A DNA stretch of 64,000 bases, taken from assembly GCA_023333565.1 (NCBI GenBank), contig JAJKFH010000611.1:1262220-1326219 (forward strand), written 5' to 3'. How positions within the stretch are numbered: position 1 is the first letter of the stretch; every line of letters begins with the position of its first letter. The notes under the pieces were generated by a model. It had not been told where the DNA came from. It searched no databases and worked only from the letters and a program-made list of their open reading frames with translations. This document shows, piece by piece, positions 37,601 through 47,129 of the stretch. Source of the DNA: Puffinus mauretanicus. Taxonomy: Eukaryota; Chordata; Aves; Procellariiformes; Procellariidae. The translations under genes were made by a program, and so were the position numbers.

Positions 37601-40600
37601 TAATGCTAAATATAAGCAAACACAAAAGCTTAGCAGCTGGTTTACTACGTCATCCTTTTGTATCCATCCCAGATCAGGGTACTGAAAAAGAAATGATAAT
37701 AAATGGTATCATCATTAAACATAATTAAGTAAATATATGTAGAGCATTTTCCCTCACTTTTAGATTTCAAAGCTATTATAAATTAATTAAGTTTCACTAG
37801 TACAGTCAGAAATCAAAACGGAGTCATCCCTATTCGGCAGAAACCGAAATAAAGTGTAGAGTGACATTCAGCTAGGTTCTGAAGTATCAGTGAAGATCTG
37901 TGAAGCATGTTGTGCTCCTAAGCAGCACACAGACCATGTGTTGACATTTACTTGTCAGGTAACACGACGGAGGTTACGGTGAAAGTCTGTACAGAAGGTG
38001 GGAACAGAATCAAGGCTTTCCGATTCATCCTTCTCCATCTGATGCCATAAAAAGTAAAATATTGCATCAGATCCACCGACTGTACATTAGAAAATTACAG
38101 CAATAACAAAGAAAGAATAATCTTGTCGTTATGACACTGGACTTGGAATATTTTTGTCCAGTTCTTGGCTCTGCTACAACGTCAAGCAAGTTATCCGGTT
38201 TCTTCTCCTCAGTCACTTATCTGTAAAACAACAGAATTTCCTTTTTCTATCTTGTCCGTTCATGGCCCGATGGTTTTGGGAAACAGACTGTTTCTCATTA
38301 TATATTTGCACAATACTTAGCACAGTGGGCCTTAGAATCAGATGCACTCTTGCATGTCTACCTTAATGCAGACAATAATTATTTATAGGGCATTTTTATC
38401 TATATCATATTTTAGAATGTGTTCAGGACGTTTTGTAAAACTTTTCACATTGCAGGTCTATACCAAAGAGCTGATGTGAGAAAAGCATGTCAGCAAAGCA
38501 TTGAGAACTGACTTAAAAAATACCTCCTACCTGCACAGGTGTCTCCAGAGTGTAGATATGTTCCCCGCGCACATTGTAGAACTTGACAAGTGCGCTTTTC
38601 AACAGGGAACCATTGCCGAGGTCAACTAGCTGGCTTTGCTTCTCCATGCCTGCTACTGCAAGTAGGTCCCCTTGCGTACACCACTGTACCACCACATCTG
38701 AAAACGCAAAGACAGTTTGCAATAATCACTGGTTAGAATCAGTAGGAACAGCGTTTCCAGATGCTGCAAAGCGACTTGAACAGCTAAGTCATGCTCTCAA
38801 AGGCTACTTAAGTACTTAGAAACCGAAATCCTTTCATCAAAATAGTAGCCTATGCACTTCTGAGAATGACTCTCTTTTTATCTTGTAAATTGCAAAGAAT
38901 GTGTAAAAACCATTCATTTTTCTCTCTCTCTGGCGAGTCTAGAATGTAATCAGTGGTTGCTCCTAAGTACCTAAGTACAAGAATTTATTAGAGGTGTTAA
39001 AACTGATGTGGAAGATCCTATGCATATCTTTGGGGTAAATAACTGGAATTAAGTGAATATGCAGATAAATAACCTCACTGACTAAGAGAGCAGCAAAGAG
39101 TATTTGTCTGGAAAGGCCTACAGTGCAAAAAAGCAGCATATTTGTCAATGCCTCATGTTCTCGCTGGCTGTGAATATAACTTTTAGTACCACTCAAACTA
39201 GAGTTATATTTTAGTATAACACCAAACTAGAAAGACTTTTGGATTTTTGTCCATAAATACAGATGGCCTTCATGTCATAGGTTTTCTTTTGACACATGAC
39301 TTGTGAAAATCTACTCATCTGTCTAGCAGGAGATTGCCAGAAGCACGCAGGGATTGCTTAGTCTCTCATATACATGGATATGAATATACATATCAGTCAC
39401 TTCTCCCACAGGCACCTCATGATGAGGAACGCCCACAGCTTAATTTGGGGATGCTGATTTCAAACCCTTATATCCTCCAGCTCTTTGCCACACTGCAACA
39501 AGGGCACAAAACCAGTATTTTGTCTTTCTGCTTGTGTTTCAGAGGCAGATTTGCATTGCAAGGAATACTGAGCTAATATTTAAACCTTTTTACTCTCAAA
39601 CCAGAGGTGAAAGGCAGCTATTTTGTGCTGAGACAAAGTGAAGGTAAAGACAAAACTTTTGTGCTCTGGGATGCTCAATCTGCCAAGAACCTTTTGAAAA
39701 CGTTTGTGGGCGAGAAGCTGTCTTCAAATGAAGAAGCAGGAGAGAAATGAGAGTTGGCAGGAAGGATCTCAAAATTGTTTCAAGTTGTCAACTTGTCATT
39801 TTTCAGGGACTTTTATGTGCAATTTAAAATGGTTTTGTATTATTTCAACTTTCTGATATTTCTCATGGGAATTATGCTTCTGTACCTATCAGAGGCAAGA
39901 CGCATGTTCCTCAGATAGTTTTTATAATATTTTATAATAATAATACGACCCTCAGGGGTCAGTATTGGGACCGGTGCTGTTTAACATCTTTGTCGGCGAC
40001 ATGGACAGTGGGACTGAGCGCACCCTCAGCAAGTTTGCTGACAACACCAAGCTGTGTGGTGCGGTCAACACGCTTGAGGGAAGGGATGCCATCCAGAGGG
40101 ACCTTGACAGGTTTGAGAGGTGGGCCCGTGCGAACCTCATGAAGTACAACAAGGCCAAGAGTAAGGTTCTGCACATGGGTCGGGGCAATCCCAAGCACAA
40201 ATACAGGCTGGGCGGAGAATGGATTGAGAGCAGCCCTGAGGAGAAGGACTTGGGTGTACTGGTGGATGAAAAGCTGGACATGACCCAGCAATGTGCGCTC
40301 GCAGCCCAGAAGGTCAACCGTATCCTGGGCTGCATCAAAAGAAGTGTGGCCAGCAGGTCGAGGGAGGTGATTCTCCCCCTCTATTCCGCTCTCGTGAGAC
40401 CCCACCTGGAGTACTGTGTCCAGCCCTGGGGCCCCCAACATAAGAAGGACGTGGACCTGTTGGAGCGAGTCCAGAGGAGGGCCATGAAGATGATCAGAGG
40501 GCTGGAGCACCTCTCCTATGAAGACAGGCTGAGAGAGTTGGGGTTGTTCAGCCTGGAGGAGAGAAGGCTCTGGGGAGACCTTATAGCAGCCTTCCAGTAC

Positions 40601-43600
40601 CTGAAGGAGGTCTACAAGAAAGCTGGAGAGGGACTTTTTACAGGGGCCTGTAGTGATAGGACAAGGAGTATGGCTTTAAACTGAAAGAGGGTAGATTTAG
40701 ATTAGATATAAGGAAGAAATTCTTCACTATGAGGGTGGTGAGGCACTGGAACAGGTTGCCCAGAAAAGTTCTGGATGCCGTGGAAGTGTTCAAGGCCAGG
40801 TTGGATGGGGCTTTGAGCAACCTGGTCTAGTGGAAGGTGTCCTTGCCCATGGCAGGGGGGTTGGAACTAGATGATCTTTAAGGTCCCTTCCAACCCAAAC
40901 CATTCTGTGATTCTATGAATTTTTCCACAGCTAGGCATTGTATGCCTCTTTTTTTCTCTTAGTCCTTAGCCCTCTAAGTAATCTACAATGGGATTTATTC
41001 ATCTTTCTCAGAAAGCGTAACAATAGGCAGGTTAGAAATCAATGAGGCAAGCTGATCAACTCCACTTTTGGTAACTGGATTAACTACACAACTACCAAAG
41101 TGAAAAAAACAGTCTCCTTTGGATACGTCTTCAGGTAAAACTTCAGGTCGATCCCCATACCAAGAGGAAGAGGAGTGATTACTGTGTCCAGCAGTTTTCT
41201 CTCTAACTCCTAGAATTAGGCTGCTGCAAAGGCAGCGAAGGGCTGGATGTGGGCTGCAGCATCCCCCCGGGACATGTGGCTCCACAGCACGCTTGCACTG
41301 CCAACGGGGTCTTCCACGATTATTGAACCTTGACGTAAAATAGCTCAACTGATAACTAGGTCTCGGCGCAAGCACAGAGATTAGAAATCACAGGAAGGTT
41401 TCATCTCGGGTAATGGTCTGCAAGTGAATCAGTGATCAGAGCCATCCTTCAAAACTACTTGCCATCCACTACAGGCATGTATATCAGCAAACCTTGAACA
41501 GATAGCACTCTAAATGTGCAATAGCTCTGCGGGTAGTAGTTGTAGCTAACTAGTACACTAGATGCAGTTCAGCAGTTTTGCAGGTAGCAATGCACTGAGA
41601 ATCACAGAGTTAAAAAGTGTAAAAAAAGACAGGATACAACTGAACAGTTCAGGACCTCCACTAGGACTGATAAAACTTCCAGGAGTGTTCAAGCTGGATG
41701 AAAAGAAGAACTGGGTAATCAAATTCTCATCCAACAGCAAATGTTTTTCTGCATCAATTTAATATGAATACTCCCAGCAAAATGACAGCTATGCAAAGTT
41801 AGTAGAACAACAAAAATATATTCGTAATGCTTGAAATAGTTTTATAGTTGCCTGCTTTAAAAATACATTGAGTAGCCTACAGCAGCCCATAAAGACAAGG
41901 GCATCTGCTGCGGAGACCACAAAGCAATACTTACATATTTCAAACAGAAACACATGAACTACGACTCACACACAATACTGAAGAGACCATCTACTCTCAG
42001 CAGAATACCAAGTGGCTGGAGAGTTTGGAGACCCTGAGCTGTGTGGTTTTACACATTCTTGCATGTGATAAAAACCAGTAAAATTAGTGTCACTTGAAAA
42101 ATCATTTTGATAAGAAAATGTGAACATCTATATAAAACTATATGTAAAATACTTCCCACTCTACAATGCTTCAGAACAACACAGTGATATCCCAATCACC
42201 TTTCTCTGTCTCTGTCCCACACACACTCCCAATCCAGCAACATGTTGCACATTCTTCGTCTACTGATGAAAATAATGTAGTCCAGTTTCCAATTCATAAA
42301 AATATTTCTAGCTTGCACATTAATATTTTACTAGAGGAGGGTGATGTAATTAAAGGATCTTTTTTCCATTAGTGAAAGTCAATGGGGAAAGAGAAACAGG
42401 ATAGACATCCTCAGCAAGATAGAGCCCTGCAACTCTAAACATAGAATAAGAATAGGTTTGTTTCTCCTACTGTTTCCAGCTGAAAGCTAGACTAGATGAC
42501 AACTCAAGACATACCCTACCCTACCCTAATTGCTACAATACTGTAGAGATGCTGGGCAGACCCGATGGTGGATATCACAAGAGCTTCTCTAAATCGGTTC
42601 CAGTTTCCCAGACTTTAGGCATCCTTTCAGCTGAGGAAGTTTTCTGGATCATAGGGTTGCCTCATGATGCTACATTTTGCCGGCCATGTGCTTCTTGTGT
42701 TGGCACAGATGGAAGCAGGAATGCAAAAGAAACCTCAAAGGTGATTTTTTTTTACCTCCTAAGACTACCCTACACAGTGGATCACCCAAAAACTACTGGG
42801 CTGGTGTTAGGGCAACTTTTCACCAAAAATATCCCACTGTTACAGAACAGCTAAGAGTTTGCTCCAACAGCTTCATTTCTTTTTTTCATCTAATATAAAA
42901 CTAGTTTACCTGTGGAGATGAAAAAGAATCAATGGAACCTATATTTAAGTATGTGTTTATGTGCCATAGTGAATTAAAACGCCTCTGCAGGCAAAGCACC
43001 GTAAATTGTACTGAGAGTGCCGGCAAAGTAAGGGACTTTTTTGATAGGTAAGAACAGTAAAAATTTCAACGTGAATAAAAGATTTTACATGGAATACTGA
43101 TCATACAAACATTCATGCACATCACTTAGCAAGATGATTAGTAATTAACCAGTGGAATTCTCCTTCTCTCAGAATAACTTGCCTCTTGATAATTAATAAT
43201 TCTAGTGAGTTTTCAAAATTTGTGGGAGCAACGTTGTGATTCATACCTGGTTACCAAAAGCATGGGAGGAGATCTCGTGAATTAAAGCTGCAAAGGAAGT
43301 GTTATATAGCAGAGGCATTCACACGAAGAAGCATAAACATATTAGCACATTCAGCTGAAAAACAGCAAACAGATCAATTGCTCTACAAAACTGCCATAAA
43401 AACACGATCTCAAAAACGTAAACATTTTTTCAAACACACGAACTCCATCAGGCCAGCGCTGCTGTTCCACCAGCAGGTGTCACTGCTGGAAATGGCAGTA
43501 ACAGCGGCCGAGTGCTTCTGGGTTAGGTGAGACAACCGCAAAAACATAACCTATACACACATCATTAAAAAGACAAGAAAAACAGAGCATAAGAAGGGGG

Positions 43601-46471
43601 CAAAATGGCTTCCTTTTGTACCTTTCAACCCTGAGCGGATGATAGTAGGAGACAAGTCGTCATAATTGTTCATTAAACTGATGTCTCCTGACGTGAAGCT
43701 GACAGTAAGTAGTGGCTTGGTGTTCTGCACCGGGACCGGATACGCAGCTGGTCCGTCTGCAAAAACAAGGCTCTGGAGTAAGCAAAAGGCAAACAACCAA
43801 GTAATTACATCCAGGTTGAAATACACTGTACTTCAGCCTACCGCCATCAGGAGTGGTTCCAAGCCTCAAACTCTACCTGCTTATTTCTACAACGTCTACG
43901 GGCAAAAGAAAGGCAGGTTTAGCTAGTTTGTCTGCTTTCGCGAAACCCCAATGTTTTTACTCTGTGAATTTTTACTGCAGTATATCCAAAGTGATTTATG
44001 CGTATACTATTATGTTATACAGTGGTGGTTTTCAATTTTTCTCCATTGTCAACTACCCAAAGTGTCCACAAATTGAAAACCAATGCTTTGGAAGGCTTCC
44101 TTGGGACCCCGGTTGAAAACCAGTGTAATAAACAATATAATCACATTAAAAGCTATTTGTTAGATACACTTTCTGCTTGTGCAAGTGCTGGGGACTCCTC
44201 CTGAAGTCACACAGAGACATAATAAGAACTTCAAAGAGAACATACTGACCTTTCACAAATTACTGTATTCTAAATGTTAAGAGCTAGGCAGCAGCATGAA
44301 AAGTTACCTGCCATCCTGCATAACAGGATCCAATGCACTTAAAAGCTAGAGATGAGCCCAAATGGCTTTAAAAAAGATTTCTGCAAAGTCTCTGCTCCTC
44401 TGGGCTTGTTTTTCAGCATTCACTGAAATTCCCTTGTTCAAATACTTAATGACCAATATCACCATCTGTAGCACTCACTGTTTAACTCTTTTTGTTTACA
44501 ATTTCTGACAGGAGATGCCGCTGGCCCCTGATAAAGTGCCTCTCAAGGCCCAACCAGCATCTCTTCAGTCAACAAAAATGGCACAGCCAGTTAAGAGTGG
44601 TATTGCTTCCCGAACTTGTAAAAAAGCTGATCAGAAAGCATTCTGGAGAAAGATGTCTAGTAATTAGCATCTCTGTGTGTATATAATTTGATAAAAAAAA
44701 CCCATCAAACTTCTAGTCCTTCCTACACATGTGTGAGTCAAAGGCTTGTCACCTTTGAGAGGTTTATGCTGCATCTGCTCTAAAGAAAACACATCATGTT
44801 TGGGTAATCATTAAAATAGGCTTGTAGGCTTGTAACGAGTCCACCCACCCCCTGATTGACTCAGAAAGAGCTAGAGCATTCGGATCATTTAAGTTCTCAT
44901 CTGTGTACTCTGCAACTTCACCATCCTCCAACTGGAACCTCAGTATTTTTAAAAAACAACAAAAAACAACTTAATTTTGTTCTCTGTCTTGCTTTAGAAG
45001 CTTGCTAGGGAATCTGAAGTTTGCTTATTTTTTTCAAAGGTAAGAAATCTCACCCAGTACCAAAAGTGAGGCATGAAAGCCAAAACAAAACTCAGTTTTA
45101 AAAGACGCTAACATTTCACCAGATGATCACATTATCTTCTACCATTATTTGTTAAATACGTATACTTATTATATTGACATATATACACATGATTCTGGAA
45201 AAGGTAGATTTCTGGACTGAATCCAAATTAGACTTAAAACTGCAAGAGTCCACAATTCAGTGATTCAGATCTGAGATGCAAATTCAGAATTATTTCTAGC
45301 TATTATGTATTTAAATTTTTCGTTGTACAATCACTGTTATATTAATTTAGTTCTTAATTTAGTTCAGACTTTATACACTGGAACACAGAAACAGCTTACC
45401 TAGATCTTATAGACTAATCAACAGCATTAACAAGAAGAAGTATTAGCATTACTTGAATAAGAAGGATGGGCCTGACTGTGCATGGAAACCTAGGCCTCCT
45501 AGGTCTTTGCTATTGATGATTTCCAAAGAGTTTAAAACCAAAACATTTCACCCAATGAGTTATATTCATACTTAAGGGCAGGGAAGGATTCCTTCCTGAC
45601 CCTCAAACTGGCAATGTGCTCTGAAGCATGGGCATAGTAACTCCAGACAGCCCCAGTCACCCTTCTTCTACCCTGTGTAATTGCAGGAAATATTTTCATT
45701 TCCAATCCTTCTACTCTTTATGTCAGGACTATCAAGGATGGGACTATAATGATGAGCATTATCTCTGTTTTACAGGATTTCTTTAAAATTAAAAATTTAG
45801 TACTTTCTGCTATGTCTAGTACCGGTGTCTTTTCATATGAATCTATATAATAACGCATTAACTTCTGTGACTGCACTCTGACTACCTCCGTACATATGGA
45901 CCATTGCAATACCTCACATCTGCTTATCAGTGAAACCTGATATGCCCCTATCTAGTGTTTTTCACTCACCCTCACTAAAAACTTTGAGCTTTGTGTTGTT
46001 ATCTCATTTGTGCAAGCAGCGGCAGAGCAACACAGATGAGGTATGACCTGCAGCAAGTCGCGCAGCGAGGCTGGCGGCAGGGCTGGGGATGAACTCACTC
46101 TCCCGTACCAGCCCTCTGCTCCATCCCCCATGCTACCTCCACAGGAACGCACCATCTTTTGGCCTTTACCAGCTTGAAACTGTGGCCATCCTGCTGTTTT
46201 AGTACAGCATGGTAAGTAACTCCCTGGTGTTTGAGATGTCTTCGTGAGCGCTTGCAAAGCTGAAACAGAAGGATGTGCACACAACGCTACCTTGCGGTGG
46301 GGAATAGTCATCAGAGTCCGTGTCGCTCTCGCTGCTGTCTTCCACCAGGAAGCTGGGGTAGTTCCAGGACATGCTAAGGATGCCATCTGACTCGTGAAGG
46401 AGCACGTGGGCCAGCATTCGGCCATGGCAGTCCATGACAATAACCTGTCCATCAGCAGTGCCAAACAGTAC
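10846..46471 (-). CDS. TULP4: TULP4 (tubby-like protein 4), 3' eleven coding exons, 5'-partial in window
   Basis: Eleven minus-strand exons join with consistent AG/GT sites and phases into 4173 nt, 1390 residues plus TGA. In order: 46291-46471, 43622-43756, 38531-38697, 28805-29029, 26390-26624, 25744-25888, 24051-24195, 22580-22673, 20791-20934, 12697-15281, 10846-10962. Domains by window residue: WD40 blades 1-190, SOCS box about 194-231, first tubby segment about 250-460 interrupted by an SPK-rich insert (315-411), low-complexity linker 492-1300, final tubby segment about 1310-1390. Family knowledge: a WD40-SOCS-tubby protein, putative substrate receptor for an Elongin B/C-Cullin ubiquitin ligase; physiological substrates are poorly defined. 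About 200 N-terminal residues and the start codon are missing because the window ends in an intron. No frameshift or premature stop was seen, so it looks functional. The identification rests on exon-by-exon agreement with the remembered vertebrate protein and is very secure. Confidence 0.97.
10963..12696 (-). other. TULP4: TULP4 last intron
   Basis: 1.7-kb phase-0 intron. No repeat, exon-like segment or conserved element was recognised. Retention would extend the giant-exon frame to a stop at 12577 and remove the final tubby helix. Confidence 0.85.
12697..15281 (-). CDS. TULP4: TULP4 giant exon: Pro/Ser-rich linker, basic region, penultimate tubby segment
   Basis: Window residues 491-1352; 2585 nt, phase 1 to phase 0. 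The acceptor is tgtttcttgcag|TG and the donor is CGACAG|gtagga. The order is: a conserved [19 protein letters not shown] block, a GC-rich Ala/Pro/Gly stretch (about 15120-14950), a polyproline run, PPxY motifs near 14805, 14435 and 13845, a Ser/Gly/Asn-rich run (about 14220-14050), basic clusters KKSRKR (about 13200) and [15 protein letters not shown] (about 13050) that could act as nuclear localisation signals, and finally [23 protein letters not shown] through [16 protein letters not shown], the tubby NKxPxWN…NFQI strands. Without splicing the frame would run on about 40 codons into the intron to a stop at 12577. The reverse strand also stays open for 418 codons here, a by-product of the very high GC. 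Confidence 0.96.
15282..20790 (-). other. TULP4: TULP4 intron upstream of the giant exon
   Basis: 5.5-kb phase-1 intron. It holds the CR1 at 15304-16690, a GC-rich non-repetitive patch (about 16690-16830), a poly(A)-type run at about 17741-17758, and otherwise AT-rich sequence. No other exon-like signal was recognised. Confidence 0.85.
15304..16690 (-). mobile_element. CR1 non-LTR retrotransposon, 5'-truncated
   Basis: Minus-strand CR1 whose 3' end carries two and a half copies of the ATTCTATG repeat at 15304-15324. The reverse-transcriptase region reads, in order, [52 protein letters not shown], the intact palm box [10 protein letters not shown], and the C-terminal [21 protein letters not shown] single-base frameshift near 15830 splits the frame, and a stop plus small lesions occur upstream near 16390-16400, so it is dead. 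The 5' end breaks off around 16690, before the endonuclease region. It lies in the TULP4 intron in the same orientation as the gene, with its 3' terminus 22 nt from the giant-exon acceptor. Confidence 0.95.
20791..20934 (-). CDS. TULP4: TULP4 exon: tubby strand and acidic turn
   Basis: Window residues 443-491 (split Val codons at both ends); 144 nt, phase 1 to phase 1. The acceptor is tactctttctccag|TA and the donor is CCAG|gtaagg. It encodes [32 protein letters not shown] and [13 protein letters not shown]. It is the last ordered piece before the large low-complexity linker of the next exon. It is in frame to skip. Confidence 0.95.
20935..22579 (-). other. TULP4: TULP4 intron
   Basis: 1.6-kb phase-1 intron, AT-rich, with a short A-run near 20960-20976. 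No transposon or exon-like segment was recognised. Confidence 0.85.
22580..22673 (-). CDS. TULP4: TULP4 exon: tubby core strand
   Basis: Window residues 412-442 plus one nt; 94 nt, phase 0 to phase 1. The acceptor is tttttgctttgcag|CAC and the donor is GCAG|gtaaaa. It encodes [20 protein letters not shown] and [11 protein letters not shown]. NxWGTKFxI corresponds to the SNxxGTKFxxxD strand typical of tubby proteins, so the canonical fold resumes here after the SPK insert. The exon is short and not a multiple of three, so skipping it would shift the frame. Confidence 0.95.
23385..23402. repeat. (AATT)n microsatellite
   Basis: About four and a half units of AATT, self-complementary and able to form a small cruciform. 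Confidence 0.85.
23540..23641 (+). mobile_element. CR1 3'-end fragment
   Basis: The last 100 bp of a CR1 in plus orientation: the ggttggactagatgacctttaaaggtcccttccaa signature in diverged form, followed by the ATTCTATG-type tail (gtatgattctatgaa). It is antisense to TULP4. Confidence 0.88.
24051..24195 (-). CDS. TULP4: TULP4 exon: insert within tubby domain (SPK/SPR motifs)
   Basis: Window residues 363-411; 145 nt, phase 2 to phase 0. The acceptor is ttatatgcag|AATC and the donor is ACTCAG|gtattg. It encodes [31 protein letters not shown] and [14 protein letters not shown]. It repeats the KSPKxxRA theme of the previous exon and has the same length, which suggests an old internal duplication, though the phases differ. 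The downstream junction joins to HNYLAQV exactly as in the remembered vertebrate protein. Confidence 0.95.
24196..25743 (-). other. TULP4: TULP4 intron with polypurine tract near its donor
   Basis: 1.5-kb phase-2 intron. Its 5' end, on the gene strand, is dominated by the (CTTTT)n tract at 25599-25705. The rest is unremarkable. Confidence 0.85.
25599..25705. repeat. (AAAAG)n polypurine microsatellite
   Basis: About 107 nt made almost only of AAAAG and AAAAAG units, purine-pure on the plus strand and (CTTTT)n on the TULP4 transcript. It lies about 38 nt inside the intron from the donor of exon 25744-25888. Such mirror-symmetric tracts can form triplex DNA and bind polypyrimidine-tract proteins in RNA; both are inferred here. 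Confidence 0.93.
25744..25888 (-). CDS. TULP4: TULP4 exon: insert within tubby domain (SPK motifs)
   Basis: Window residues 315-363 (split codons at both ends); 145 nt, phase 1 to phase 2. The acceptor is cttgatag|AT and the donor is CCCAG|gtaata. It encodes [17 protein letters not shown], an acidic run ([12 protein letters not shown]) and [16 protein letters not shown]. The family-specific insert interrupts the tubby fold between early strands. About 30 nt beyond the donor begins a 110-nt (CTTTT)n tract on the transcribed strand. Confidence 0.95.
25889..26389 (-). other. TULP4: short TULP4 intron
   Basis: 0.5-kb phase-1 intron, AT-rich, with nothing else recognised. Confidence 0.85.
26390..26624 (-). 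CDS. TULP4: TULP4 exon: start of tubby domain
   Basis: Window residues 237-314 plus one nt; 235 nt, phase 0 to phase 1. The acceptor is tttaattaag|CCT after a pyrimidine-rich stretch, and the donor is ACAG|gtagaa. It encodes PPIPDPNN, then the first tubby strands: [36 protein letters not shown] and [12 protein letters not shown]. The basic KGRR…K patch lies where other tubby proteins have their phosphoinositide-contacting lysine/arginine cluster; that correspondence is inferred from position, not from an alignment. Confidence 0.95.
26625..28804 (-). other. TULP4: TULP4 intron
   Basis: 2.2-kb phase-0 intron. It contains a GC-richer stretch at about 27430-27660 and the (CCCAT)n run at 27699-27749. 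No transposon was recognised. Confidence 0.85.
27699..27749. repeat. (CCCAT)n microsatellite, G-quadruplex-prone on transcript strand
   Basis: About ten perfect units. On the minus (transcribed RNA) strand this reads (GGGAT)n, i.e. G-triplets separated by two bases, a textbook G-quadruplex pattern. Confidence 0.95.
28805..29029 (-). CDS. TULP4: TULP4 exon: last WD40 strand and SOCS box
   Basis: Window residues 162-236; 225 nt, phase 0 to phase 0. The acceptor is ctgcatgcag|CGT and the donor is ATCAAG|gtaaaa. After the WD-like [20 protein letters not shown], the part [20 protein letters not shown] matches a BC-box (Leu/Cys pattern contacting Elongin C), and [11 protein letters not shown] matches the LPLPxxLxxYL tail of SOCS boxes, so a complete SOCS box lies in this one exon. 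In SOCS proteins this module recruits Elongin B/C and a cullin. The exon is in frame on both sides, so skipping it would remove the SOCS box without a frameshift. Confidence 0.95.
30632..30648. repeat. (CA)n microsatellite
   Basis: About eight CA units in a TULP4 intron. Confidence 0.9.
31247..31350. repeat. 58-bp-period tandem duplication
   Basis: Two diverged copies: agtatcccagctatcataa… at 31247 and agtattgcagctattataa… at 31305, each ending in cacacccagatagscct. The copies differ by roughly 20 percent. Confidence 0.8.
36951..37070 (-). other. candidate cassette (or poison) exon inside TULP4 intron
   Basis: This is a 120-nt minus-strand segment with a good acceptor (cttcttttcatattttcag) and a good donor (CAG|gtaact). 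Both flanking TULP4 exons join in phase 0 (…PVQ|RPII…), and the segment is open only in phase 0, so inclusion would insert 40 residues beginning [10 protein letters not shown] and ending [10 protein letters not shown] second, arguably stronger acceptor lies 26 nt further in (ctcctctacttaatcag). Using that one gives a 94-nt exon that shifts frame and meets a stop within nine codons, so a poison-exon role is equally possible. It is not part of the vertebrate TULP4 protein as I remember it. It may also be a chance pseudo-exon. Confidence 0.35.
38531..38697 (-). CDS. TULP4: TULP4 exon: WD40 blade
   Basis: Window residues 106-161. The acceptor is ttttcag|AT and the donor is GTGCAG|gtagga; 167 nt, phase 1 to phase 0. 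It encodes [18 protein letters not shown] through [18 protein letters not shown]. In remembered vertebrate TULP4 the next residues are [10 protein letters not shown], which is exactly how the exon at 28805-29029 begins, so the constitutive splice runs over the 9.5-kb intron between them. That intron contains the candidate alternative exon at 36951-37070. Confidence 0.95.
38698..43621 (-). other. TULP4: TULP4 intron carrying a plus-strand CR1
   Basis: 4.9-kb phase-1 intron containing the CR1 at 39947-40920. The rest is AT-rich without recognised features. Confidence 0.85.
39947..40920 (+). mobile_element. CR1 non-LTR retrotransposon, 5'-truncated
   Basis: Plus-strand CR1, antisense to TULP4. 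The frame from 39965 to about 40684 encodes the RT C-terminal part: [13 protein letters not shown], then [10 protein letters not shown] in which the second catalytic aspartate of the FADD palm box has become Asn, [36 protein letters not shown] and [17 protein letters not shown]. It ends early at stops near 40682, before the usual end. The 3' end shows the CR1 signature and one tail repeat (tgattctatgaat) at about 40920. The missing 5' end and palm substitution make it inactive. Its frame is well preserved, so it is fairly young or was inserted by a recent source. Confidence 0.95.
43622..43756 (-). CDS. TULP4: TULP4 exon: WD40 blade
   Basis: Window residues 61-106 (first and last codons split, both Asp). 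The acceptor is tttttgcag|AC and the donor is AAAG|gtacaa; 135 nt, phase 1 to phase 1. It encodes the segment from [10 protein letters not shown] through [18 protein letters not shown] to IIRSGLK, which continues the N-terminal propeller. Because the length is a multiple of three with matching phases, skipping it would keep the frame but remove most of one blade. Confidence 0.95.
43757..46290 (-). other. TULP4: TULP4 intron
   Basis: 2.5-kb phase-1 intron. The stretch at about 45570-45700 (ggcagggaaggattccttcctgaccc…, then gaagcatgggcatagta) resembles an ancient amniote interspersed repeat, but I cannot name the family. Confidence 0.8.
46291..46471 (-). CDS. TULP4: TULP4 exon: WD40 blade plus acidic loop
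   Basis: Window residues 1-60. The acceptor is a T-rich tract ending in CAG before GTACTG, and the donor is CAAG|gtagcg. The exon is 181 nt, entering in phase 0 and leaving in phase 1. It encodes a WD-type strand set ([16 protein letters not shown]) followed by an acidic serine/aspartate stretch ([13 protein letters not shown]), a loop between propeller blades in this family. It is the most 5' coding exon found. The residues expected before it, which in remembered vertebrate TULP4 end in a glutamine-rich turn, were searched for between 46472 and 64000 and not found. Confidence 0.95.
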
Positions 46472-47129
46472 CTGAAAAAAACAGAACAGCCCTCAGTCTC
46501 ACCAAACGTCCCATCGGACCCTCCTTCAAACACGTCTTGTAATTAACTAGCTACTCTGGAAATTAAGTGAAAGCAAAGCAGTCAGGGATGTGAAATGGTG
46601 CCGCCATAGGACTCCGCAACCAAAGATGTATATAAAGAATGAAGTTAAAGTAGCAGGGTCTACAGGTAAGTTCCTAAAATCTGTGAGCAAGTAATGTTTC
46701 ATGGTGAGGTGCATTTTTTTCACTTTAATATGAGACATTACACTTCATTTGAACTTGGCCACCATTACAACTAAAGCGAGCTGGCAGAAGGGCTACCACA
46801 GATTCTGCAGTATCCTTGGACTATGCAGAAACTTCTAAAATTGGTGGCAGAAACCAAGGTATGCATCAGTCATAACAATATCAAAAGGCACAGCTGACAA
46901 AAGTGAGGTCTTAGCAGAGATTTCAAACAGCTTGTGAGAAATAGAAAGCTGAATAGAGGAGGACAGGTTATTCAGCTGATGAGCTGAGAGAAGGTGGGAG
47001 AATGTCCTCCAAAAACAGAGGCAAAAAGCAATATAATCAGTCAACTGGAAGTAGATTATTATAGCCCAAGAGGAAGGCAATATGTTACACATTCAGGAAG
47101 AGATGAAGAAGAGCTTCTACCCACCATTT

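Larger units (their letters stand above)
29030..38530 (-). other. TULP4: TULP4 9.5-kb intron
   Basis: Phase-0 intron. It contains a CA microsatellite (30632-30648), a 58-bp tandem duplication (31247-31350), a 182-codon plus-strand open frame without recognisable homology (32619-33167), and the candidate cassette exon (36951-37070). No dated transposon was recognised, although this is the largest internal intron. Confidence 0.85.

Noticed and set aside
41210..41340. GC-richer segment near 41.2-41.3 kb as an exon
   Set aside because: No acceptor/donor pair with a consistent open phase, and it does not fit between the phase-matched TULP4 exons.
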